A DNA stretch of 48,896 nucleotides from Acidobacteriota bacterium (GTDB lineage Bacteria; Acidobacteriota; Thermoanaerobaculia; Multivoradales; Multivoraceae), in the NCBI GenBank assembly GCA_026707325.1, contig JAPOXA010000141.1, positions 1-48,896 of the forward strand, in the 5' to 3' direction. The position numbers and the translations under genes were made by a program. The notes beneath the pieces were generated by a model. It had not been told where the DNA came from. It did not search any database and worked only from the letters and a program-made list of their open reading frames with translations. Positions 42,562-48,896 of this stretch are shown piece after piece (position 1 is the stretch's first letter; each line of letters starts with the position of its first letter).

Positions 42562-44367
42562 TCAGGGCCCTTGGCCGGCCTCGCGGGCGGCCCGGCGGCG
42601 ATCCCGAATCTCGTCCCAGGGGACCACGCCGGTGCGAGCGGCCCAGTCGTTCCAGAGCGCCGCGAGCGCGGCGACCCGTTCCGGTTCCACCAGCGCCAGA
42701 TCGTTGGCTTCCGTGCGGTCGGCGAGCACGTCGTACAGCTCCCACTCGCCGGGGTATCGGGACACCAGCTTCCACTTGCCGGAGCGGACCGCCCGGTTGC
42801 CTTCGTGCTCCCAGAACACCGCCTCGCGGTCGAGCGGACGCGCCTCGAACGCCGGCAGCAGGCTCACGCCTTCGACCGGGATCGAGGCGCTGCCGGCGCG
42901 ACTCGCGGGGTGGACGGCGCCGGCGGCGTCGAGCGCCGTCGCCATCAGGTCGATGACGTGGGCGGTTTCGCGCACGATGTCGCCGCCGTCGGCGATCCGG
43001 GCCGGCCAGTGGACGATCAGCGGGGAAGCGATGCCCCCTTCGTGGACCCAGTGCTTGTAGAGGCGGAACGGGGTGTTGCTGGCATGGGCCCAGTGGGGGC
43101 CGTAGCTCTGGTAGCTCGACTCCGGTCCGGGCAGCACGCTCAGGTCGTTGCCGACCGCCACCGGGCTGCCGTCGAGGGCTTGACGTGGGATCGCGAGGCC
43201 GGTCCACCGTTCCGTCAGAACCTCGGCGCAACCGCCGTTGTCGGCCAGGAACAGGATCAGCGTGTTGTCGAGACGGCCGGTCTCTTCGAGTGCCGCGACG
43301 AGATCGCCGATCCCCTGATCCATGCGGTCGACCTGGGCGGCATAGACCTCCATCGCACGCTCGAACCATGACCGTTCCTCGCCGGGAACGTCCTCCCAGG
43401 CGGGCACGCGCGAGTCGCGCTCCGCGATCGGCCAGGCGGCGTCGATCAGCCCGAGTTCGATCAGCCGTTGCCGGCGCTCGGCCCGGATCGCGTCCCAGCC
43501 GGCGGCGTAGCGGCCCCGGTAGCGGGCGATGTCCTCCGGCAGCGCGTGCAGCGGCCAGTGGGGCGCGGTGTGGGCCACGTAGAGGAAGAACGGATCGTCG
43601 CTGCGTTCTCCCTCCGCGTGGTCACGCACGAAGCGCGCCGCGTACTCGGAGATTGCGTCCGTGTAGTAGTAGACGGGGGCCGCCGGGTCGTCAGGCGGCG
43701 TGAGTTCGACGGGTTCGTTGTCTTCGGTGAGGGAGATCGGGTCGTAGAAGCTGCCGGCACCGTGGATCGTGCCGTAGAAGCGGTCGAAGCCGCGTTGCCG
43801 CGGCCAGTTGCGGGTCGAGGTGAGTTCGTCGTTGCCGCTCCAGTGGCCCACGTGGCGCGTGACGTGCCACTTCCCCGACATGTAGGTGCCGTAGCCGGCC
43901 TCCCTGAGCGCCTCGGCGATCGTCACCGCGTTGGCGGCGAGATCGCCGCGGTATCCGGGCAGGCCGTCGTCGCCCATCATTTGGCCCACGCCGGCCTGGT
44001 GCGCATACAGGCCGGTCAGGAGCGACGCCCGGGTCGGGCAGCAGCGGGCGGTGTTGTAGAAGTGGCTGAAACGCAGGCCGTCCGCAGCCAGACGGTCGAG
44101 GTTTGGCGTCTCGATCTCGCCGCCGTAGCTGCCGAGATCGGAGAAGCCCATGTCGTCGGCCATGATGAGGACGATGTCGGGCCGTGGAGCGGAGTCGGTG
44201 CCGCCGCAACCGAGGATCGCCACGCCCGGCGCCGTGACCGACAGGGCCAGGCCGACGACGGCGGCCGGGTGACATCCGACCGCCCGAAGACGGGCGCTCG
44301 GACTGTGACGCGGCTGGCGCGGGTACGCGCCAGCCGGGTTCTTGCATGATGGAATCAAGGCGCGCAT
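42562..44367 (-). CDS. Sulfatase (arylsulfatase-type), probable lipoprotein
   Basis: A 601-residue formylglycine-dependent sulfatase. RPDIVLIMADDMGFSDLGSY supplies the first metal-binding Asp pair. ARCCPTRASLLTGLYAHQAG contains C-x-P-x-R-x-x-x-LTG, whose Cys is converted to formylglycine. YMSGKWHVT and ILFLADNGGCAEVL carry further Lys, His and Asp/Asn ligands. The signal core and lipobox (GLALSVTAPGVAILGCGG) come only at about residues 38-55. Ahead of them lies a segment read from the third 69-bp repeat copy, so the N-terminus is repeat-derived. Expected substrates are sulfated polysaccharides or aryl sulfates in the periplasm. The start overlaps the divergent protease gene start by 2 bp. Confidence 0.92.
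   Translation of the reverse strand: MRALIPSCKNPAGAYPRQPRHSPSARLRAVGCHPAAVVGLALSVTAPGVAILGCGGTDSAPRPDIVLIMADDMGFSDLGSYGGEIETPNLDRLAADGLRFSHFYNTARCCPTRASLLTGLYAHQAGVGQMMGDDGLPGYRGDLAANAVTIAEALREAGYGTYMSGKWHVTRHVGHWSGNDELTSTRNWPRQRGFDRFYGTIHGAGSFYDPISLTEDNEPVELTPPDDPAAPVYYYTDAISEYAARFVRDHAEGERSDDPFFLYVAHTAPHWPLHALPEDIARYRGRYAAGWDAIRAERRQRLIELGLIDAAWPIAERDSRVPAWEDVPGEERSWFERAMEVYAAQVDRMDQGIGDLVAALEETGRLDNTLILFLADNGGCAEVLTERWTGLAIPRQALDGSPVAVGNDLSVLPGPESSYQSYGPHWAHASNTPFRLYKHWVHEGGIASPLIVHWPARIADGGDIVRETAHVIDLMATALDAAGAVHPASRAGSASIPVEGVSLLPAFEARPLDREAVFWEHEGNRAVRSGKWKLVSRYPGEWELYDVLADRTEANDLALVEPERVAALAALWNDWAARTGVVPWDEIRDRRRAAREAGQGP
44269..44337 (-). repeat. 69-bp two-hairpin repeat, copy 3, inside the sulfatase 5' end
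   Basis: Same orientation as copies 1 and 2. The stem of the long hairpin is kept while the loop changes from AAGTGC to GGGTAC. It is translated as residues about 11-33 of the sulfatase (including AYPRQPRHSPSARLRAVG) in front of the signal core. Confidence 0.85.
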
Positions 44368-47300
44368 GGCCGGAGTGTATTCAGACAGCAGTTCGAGGTG
44401 CGGTGGACTCGTGTCCGGTTTGGTGGCTGTGGGGACTCTCCTTCTCGTCGCGGCGCCGGTTCAGGGTCAGCGCCTGCTGACGCTGATTCCGCAGGCGACT
44501 CAGCCTGCAACGGTCGCTGTTCCGGACTTTGCGCCCGAGATTCTCCCGCTCGCCGTCCAGGTCGACCTGGAGCTGCTTCGCACCGAACCAGTCCGGTTGG
44601 AACTGCCGACGCCGGATGGCCGGGTGCTGGAGGCGGAACTCAGCGTCTTCGAGGATCGCGGCGGCGGTGATCTCATGTGGTCCGGCGGTCTGCCAGGGGC
44701 TGGATACGACAGCGTCGTCCTGACCGTGGAAGGTGGTCGTCTCGTCGGCTGGTTCGGCGAGCCCGGTGGCGTGAGATACTGGATCAGAGCCCGGTCCGAT
44801 GGTGGCGGTCAGATGGCATCGAGCTTCGGCCTGCCGGGGCGCGAGCCGGAGGCCTTCTGCGCCGCAGGCACGGCTACCGTCGAGCGCTCCCTCCGCCGGC
44901 CGGTTCTTCCCGCTGGCGCGATGGCGGTCGACCGTGGAGCGCGGGCGGTAGCGGCCCAGAACCACGAAGACCTCGACATCCTCGTGGTGTACACCGGCCC
45001 GGCTGCACTGAACTGGTCGAGCCAGGGCGTGAGCGCACAGGCGGCCATCCGAAACGCGGGCGACTACCTGAACATGGTGCTTCGGAACGGTGGCGCGGGT
45101 GTGAGAGCGAACATCGTCCACATGGCCCAGATCCTCGGGGAGCTTGATCGCGTGGGCAGCAACGGGCCGGGCCTGTACGGCACGTCGATCATCACGCAGT
45201 TGCTCCACAACGGAGAGGCGCTTCGACTTCGGCGGGAGTACGGGGCCGACCTGGTCCATCTCTTCACGGGCGAGTCTCCATGGGCGCTCGGAGGCGCCTG
45301 CGGCCAGCACTACCTCCTTTCCCGGAACGAAACCGCCGAGGAGTTCTCCGACTACGCCTACGGTTGGACCTCCAACGCCTGCTTCGACGACGGACCGATC
45401 TTCGCCCACGAGATCGGTCACGGCCTGGGGGCGCACCACGACCCGGCGAACGGCGGTTCTCCACGGTTTGCCGTCAGGCCGTACGCGTTCGGCCATGGCA
45501 ATCACGATCACATGCCGAACGTCGGGACGATCATGAGCTACACCGGCCAGGTCGAGCCGTACCTGTCGAGTGTCCGTATCAGACCCCAGGGCCGCGTGAT
45601 CGGCATAGCGAACAGACGAGAGAACGAACGGGCGCTACAGGAGACGATCCACGTCGGCGTGCGATACGGCGACTTCGTTTCCCCCTTGCCGGCAAACGCG
45701 CCGGCGGCGCCGGCCGGTCTGCACGTGGAGATGGAGGACGACCAGGCCATGAAGCTGTCGTGGTGGGACAACGCACCAGACGCGGACGGCTACGAAGTGA
45801 CGTTCTGGCGGACGGAGCAGACGGCCGATCCGACGACGAGGCGGGTGGAGGATCGGGAGACGACGATCGTGGACCTGCCGGTGGCGGATGCCGGCACGCG
45901 CTACTTCTTCTTCGTCCGGGCGGTCAGGGGGGAGACCTTCTCGGCGAGAAGCAGCATCCGGACACTGGCGGTTCCGGGCGCGGAGCCGACGGCGCCGTCC
46001 GGACTCGCCTGGGAACTGGTCGCTACCGAGGATCCGGTCCGGATGGGGACGCACACGGTGCGTGTGAGTTGGGTTGACAACTCCGACGACGAGTCCGTTT
46101 TCCATGTGCTGCTCCTGGACCGTTTCGCGAGGCTGTTGCGGCGCAAGTTCGTTCCTGCGAACGCGTCATCGACCCTGATCTCGCGGCTGGCGCCCGGCGA
46201 GGAGTACCGAGTCGTGGTCCAGGCGCTCGGCCCGACGGGCCGGTCCGAGGACAACGAGTTGATTGCAGTCGCTACGCCGTTTGCTCCGGGTCCCGGCGCC
46301 GTGTCCAACCTGGTCGCCCGGGCCACCGGAGACACGTCCGTTCGGTTGACCTGGACGGACAGCTCTTCCGGCGAACTCGGATTCCGGGTGCTGGCGCTGG
46401 TTTCGGGCTGGTTCGGCCTGTTCGAAGTCGGCGCCGGCAGCGAGTCGATCGAGATCGAGGGACTGGCCCGTGGCGGCAGCTACTACTTCGCCGTCTTTCC
46501 GTATGACGACGCGGGCCTGGGCGGTCGCAGCGTGACCCGCCTCGATCTGGGCGCCGTGGGCCGCGGCCCCGCGGCGCCGACCCGGCTTGCCTGGGGCGTC
46601 GCCGGCGGTGTCGCCCGCCTGACCTGGAAGGACAACTCGAGCAGCGAAACCGGCTTCGAGATCCAGTATCGGCCGGAGTACCAGACGCAGGACACGACTG
46701 TCGTCGGCGGTGGACGTTGGACCCGCGTCGCCCTGGTTCCCGCGAACACGACGGTGTTCGACCTGGATCCCAGCGAAGCCGTCGACTACCGCGTCTTCGC
46801 CTACAGCGACACCGGCTACTCGCGCGCCAGCAACACCGTCAGGGGGATGCCGGCGCCGAGCGGCGACCCGCCCGAGGAGGAGGACGGCGGGCTGATGGTC
46901 GTTCCGTCGGGCGAGACCTCGGTCGAACTGACCTGGACCGGCGGGTGGACGCGGGCGGCGCGGGGACCGCTGGCGGTCGAGGCGCGGAACCCGGCGAGCG
47001 GATGGATGGAGGTTGGCACGGCCCAGGCTACGACAGGAGGGACCATGATCGCGGGTCTCGAGGCGGAGACTCCCTACACGTTCCGGCTCCGGTCCGGGGC
47101 CGCGGACTACTCTCCGGAGGCCAGCGTCACGACCGGCGCCTTCCGGGGCGCCTGTCGGGAAGGGGCCGGCTATCTCTGCCTTCGCGACGGACGCTTCGAG
47201 GTGCGGGCGCACTGGAGCAGGCCGGACGTGCTGGAGGAGTTCGGTGCGGGCACGGCCGTGGCTGTGGACATCTCGGACGAGTCCGGGCTGTTCTGGTTCT

Positions 47301-47980
47301 TCGAGTCCGAGAACATCGAACTCGTCGTCAAGGTCCTCGACGGGACGGCCATCAACGGCAGCTACTGGGTCTTCTTCGGCGCGCTGTCCGACGTCGAGTA
47401 CTGGATCACCGTGAGAGACGCGGAAACCGGCGAGCGGCGGACGTACCACAACTCGCCGAAGGATGTCTGCGGTCAGAAGGACCTTCTGGCCTTCATCGAT
47501 ACGGCGGCCGCGACGGGTCCGTCCCGCGCCCCCGGCACCGGTGCGGGCCGCCCGGGATTCGACCTCCTGCGGATGAACGTGGCGTCCCTCGATCTTGGCG
47601 GTATCGAACTCGCAAGTGACCGTTCGGGTCGATGCGAGGCCAGTGACGAGCGGCTGTGCCTGCTCGACGACCGGTTCGCGGTCGAAGTCGACTTCATCGA
47701 CCCGAACGTGCATGCGGACGTGCCACGGGCCGCCAGCGTGATCCCGTCGCTGACGACGGGGAAGACGGGCTTCTACTGGTTCTTCAGCCCCTCGAACGTC
47801 GAACTGGCGGTGAAGATGCTGGACGGCCGCGGAGTGAACGGCAGCTTCTGGTTCCTCTACGGCGGCCTCTCGGACGTGGAGTACACGATCACGGTGACCG
47901 ACACGCTGGCCGATAGCGTAGCGACCTACCGGAACGAGGCGGGGAGCATCTGCGGTGAGATCGACATCGATGCCTTCTGA
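44366..47980 (+). CDS. Secreted metzincin (M12-like) protease with fibronectin III domains and tandem C-terminal modules
   Basis: A 1204-residue secreted protein. Signal peptide: GLVAVGTLLLVAAPVQGQ. A propeptide-like region precedes the catalytic domain, whose zinc site is FAHEIGHGLGAHHDP (His348, Glu349, His352, His358) with a downstream Met-turn IMSYTG (Met390), as in reprolysin-like metzincins. Residues about 450-925 form four or five fibronectin III-type domains (APAGLHVEMEDDQAMKLSWW, APTRLAWGVAGGVARLTWKD). The C-terminus holds two related modules of about 115 residues (about 930-1050 and 1091-1204), each starting with C...LCL.D.RF and containing G.FWFF....ELVVK.LDG...NGS.W. The start at 44366 is chosen for length; a GTG at 44411 would still give a signal peptide. 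Likely a secreted degradative protease. Confidence 0.88.
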   Translation: MAGVYSDSSSRCGGLVSGLVAVGTLLLVAAPVQGQRLLTLIPQATQPATVAVPDFAPEILPLAVQVDLELLRTEPVRLELPTPDGRVLEAELSVFEDRGGGDLMWSGGLPGAGYDSVVLTVEGGRLVGWFGEPGGVRYWIRARSDGGGQMASSFGLPGREPEAFCAAGTATVERSLRRPVLPAGAMAVDRGARAVAAQNHEDLDILVVYTGPAALNWSSQGVSAQAAIRNAGDYLNMVLRNGGAGVRANIVHMAQILGELDRVGSNGPGLYGTSIITQLLHNGEALRLRREYGADLVHLFTGESPWALGGACGQHYLLSRNETAEEFSDYAYGWTSNACFDDGPIFAHEIGHGLGAHHDPANGGSPRFAVRPYAFGHGNHDHMPNVGTIMSYTGQVEPYLSSVRIRPQGRVIGIANRRENERALQETIHVGVRYGDFVSPLPANAPAAPAGLHVEMEDDQAMKLSWWDNAPDADGYEVTFWRTEQTADPTTRRVEDRETTIVDLPVADAGTRYFFFVRAVRGETFSARSSIRTLAVPGAEPTAPSGLAWELVATEDPVRMGTHTVRVSWVDNSDDESVFHVLLLDRFARLLRRKFVPANASSTLISRLAPGEEYRVVVQALGPTGRSEDNELIAVATPFAPGPGAVSNLVARATGDTSVRLTWTDSSSGELGFRVLALVSGWFGLFEVGAGSESIEIEGLARGGSYYFAVFPYDDAGLGGRSVTRLDLGAVGRGPAAPTRLAWGVAGGVARLTWKDNSSSETGFEIQYRPEYQTQDTTVVGGGRWTRVALVPANTTVFDLDPSEAVDYRVFAYSDTGYSRASNTVRGMPAPSGDPPEEEDGGLMVVPSGETSVELTWTGGWTRAARGPLAVEARNPASGWMEVGTAQATTGGTMIAGLEAETPYTFRLRSGAADYSPEASVTTGAFRGACREGAGYLCLRDGRFEVRAHWSRPDVLEEFGAGTAVAVDISDESGLFWFFESENIELVVKVLDGTAINGSYWVFFGALSDVEYWITVRDAETGERRTYHNSPKDVCGQKDLLAFIDTAAATGPSRAPGTGAGRPGFDLLRMNVASLDLGGIELASDRSGRCEASDERLCLLDDRFAVEVDFIDPNVHADVPRAASVIPSLTTGKTGFYWFFSPSNVELAVKMLDGRGVNGSFWFLYGGLSDVEYTITVTDTLADSVATYRNEAGSICGEIDIDAF

Positions 47981-48464
47981 GCTGGACCGCGATACCTACC
48001 GCGGCCTGATCGGCCAGTTCGCGACGGGCGTCACGGTGGTGACGACGAACGTGGACGGCCGGCTCCATGGAATGACGGCGAACGCCGTCTGCTCGCTCTC
48101 GCTCAAACCGCTGCAGCTCCTCGTCTGCGTCGACCGGGAGTCGAACTGCTACCAGCAGATGCTGCGGGCGGAGGCTTTCGGCCTCAGCATCCTGGCGTCC
48201 GACCAGGAGGAGATCTCGAACACCTTCGCGCGCACGACCGCGCCGGCTACGGGCTCGCTGCTGGGCGTCGCGTTCCGGCAGGGAAGCCTGGGCGAGCCCC
48301 TGATCGAGAACGCGCTGGTCCACCTCGAATGCCGGATCGCGGATCGGACCGACGGCGGCGATCACATCATCGTGATCGGCGATGTCGTCGCCGGCGAACG
48401 GCTGCGCGACGCGGAGCCGCTGCTGTTCCACGGCGGCCGCTATGCCCGCCTGGCGGCAGGCTGA
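47970..48464 (+). CDS. Flavin reductase family protein (HpaC/FMN-binding split barrel)
   Basis: A 164-residue flavin reductase-like protein. RGLIGQFATGVTVVTTNVDG, LHGMTANAVCSLSLKPLQLL and LVCVDRESNCYQQML are the classic FMN-binding blocks. GVAFRQGSLGEPLIENALVH and GDHIIVIGDVVAGE complete the fold. Such proteins use NAD(P)H to reduce FMN or FAD, often for a two-component monooxygenase; no partner is visible nearby. The ATG at 47970 lies inside the last codons of the protease gene (11-bp overlap); a GTG at 47955 is also possible. Confidence 0.88.
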   Translation: MPSELDRDTYRGLIGQFATGVTVVTTNVDGRLHGMTANAVCSLSLKPLQLLVCVDRESNCYQQMLRAEAFGLSILASDQEEISNTFARTTAPATGSLLGVAFRQGSLGEPLIENALVHLECRIADRTDGGDHIIVIGDVVAGERLRDAEPLLFHGGRYARLAAG

Positions 48465-48482
48465 CGCCAGCGGAGGCTGCCG

Positions 48483-48896
48483 TCAGGCCACCAGGGGACA
48501 GCTCGGGTCGAACTCCCGGTCCAGCGCGGCCAGCTCGACGATCGCCTCCTGGATGACCTGCTGGGGTGTCGCCCCCTGTTCCACCCGGCGCAGCCACTGG
48601 ATCGCCGGATTGCCGTTGGCGAGAACAGCTTCGAGCGGCTGAAGCAGGGAAGCGAAGCCGTGACGATTCGCGGTCTCGGCGACATCGTCGAGCATCGACC
48701 GGATCCAGTCCCTGAACGTGAGCGCACGGCCGTCCACCCAGTTCACGCCGACCGCGTCGAGGCTCTTCGTGCCTGCGGCCCGCTCGTTGGCGGCGGCCAG
48801 CTCCTCGAGCTTCGGCGAGGACCGTTCACGCAGGGGATCGAGGTCGGGCTGTTCCAGCACCTGCCAGACCCGGGCCTCGTAGAGCGCCGTGACCGC
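48483..48896 (-). CDS. C-terminal part of a probable glutamate-cysteine ligase/carboxylate-amine ligase family enzyme (partial)
   Basis: The frame runs off the right edge, so only the last 137 residues are seen (TALYEARVWQVLEQPDLDPL, LTFRDWIRSMLDDVAETANR, GNPAIQWLRRVEQGATPQQV, ending DPSCPLVA). The pattern, with a helical domain, a GN-x-A-x-x-x-x-R segment and a final helix, resembles the C-terminus of GCS2/YbdK-type ATP-dependent ligases, but the catalytic residues lie outside the window. The upstream start is not visible. It converges on the flavin reductase gene with 18 bp between the stops. Identification is tentative. Confidence 0.5.
   Translation of the reverse strand, partial: AVTALYEARVWQVLEQPDLDPLRERSSPKLEELAAANERAAGTKSLDAVGVNWVDGRALTFRDWIRSMLDDVAETANRHGFASLLQPLEAVLANGNPAIQWLRRVEQGATPQQVIQEAIVELAALDREFDPSCPLVA

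Noticed and set aside
42176..43369. 397-residue minus-strand frame reaching from the selenoprotein N-terminus back through the repeats into the sulfatase gene
   Set aside because: Only its last 72 codons are real (signal peptide and first half of the peroxiredoxin-like gene); the rest is a wrong-frame reading of the sulfatase.

Overview
The window is about 48.9 kb of very GC-rich, densely coding bacterial DNA. I infer an Acidobacteriota-like organism (Thermoanaerobaculia/Vicinamibacteria type, as found in marine or soil metagenomes). The basis is the gene mix: an Oar-type TonB receptor with a carboxypeptidase-regulatory-like N-terminus, a DUF5916 outer-membrane protein, a TolB-propeller amidohydrolase, a full Bat operon, an F420/LLM-type oxidoreductase and a secreted metalloprotease with a repeated C-terminal module. 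No rRNA, tRNA, CRISPR, phage or transposase gene was seen, so the assignment is not certain.

Layout. 0.1-3.6 kb: a secreted hypothetical protein, an exported TPR protein (-) and ddl (+). 3.6-8.7 kb: a 34-bp perfect inverted repeat, a cystathionine gamma-synthase-type gene (-) behind a SAM riboswitch, and a TonB receptor (+). 8.8-10.6 kb: a glycosyltransferase 2 / LAB_N membrane pair (-) and a histidine phosphatase (+). 10.7-19.5 kb: a tightly overlapping + strand operon moxR, DUF58, a lipoprotein-like Bat partner, batA, batB, batC, batD, batE. 19.5-23.1 kb: NUDIX hydrolase, Tat-exported epoxide-hydrolase-like enzyme, DUF2834 protein, thioesterase and LLM oxidoreductase. 23.1-27.4 kb: a four-gene operon for homocitrate synthase, homoaconitase large and small subunits and homoisocitrate dehydrogenase, the upper half of the alpha-aminoadipate route. 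27.5-35.4 kb: a YpeA-type acetyltransferase, amidohydrolase, DUF5916 outer-membrane protein and a ThDP enzyme with a Tat-like leader, all on the - strand. 35.6 kb: rpmB (+). 36-44.4 kb: a long - strand series with flotillin, NfeD-like partner, MFS transporter, enoyl-CoA hydratase, glyA, a peroxiredoxin-like gene and a sulfatase. 44.4-48.9 kb: a metzincin protease and flavin reductase (+), then the 3' end of a probable glutamate-cysteine-ligase-family gene (-).

The most notable result is the peroxiredoxin-like gene at 41774-42394 (-). Its frame is interrupted by one TGA exactly where the family has the first cysteine of the WCPYC active site. A 7-bp hairpin with a GGU loop lies about 20 nt downstream, the position and shape expected of a bacterial SECIS element. 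I read it as an exported UxxC selenoprotein that ordinary gene callers would split in two.

Two structured repeat families are also present: a 69-bp two-hairpin repeat (three copies around the sulfatase) and a GC-rich repeat of up to 76 bp (four copies). In two exported proteins a repeat copy appears to be translated as an extension in front of the signal peptide.
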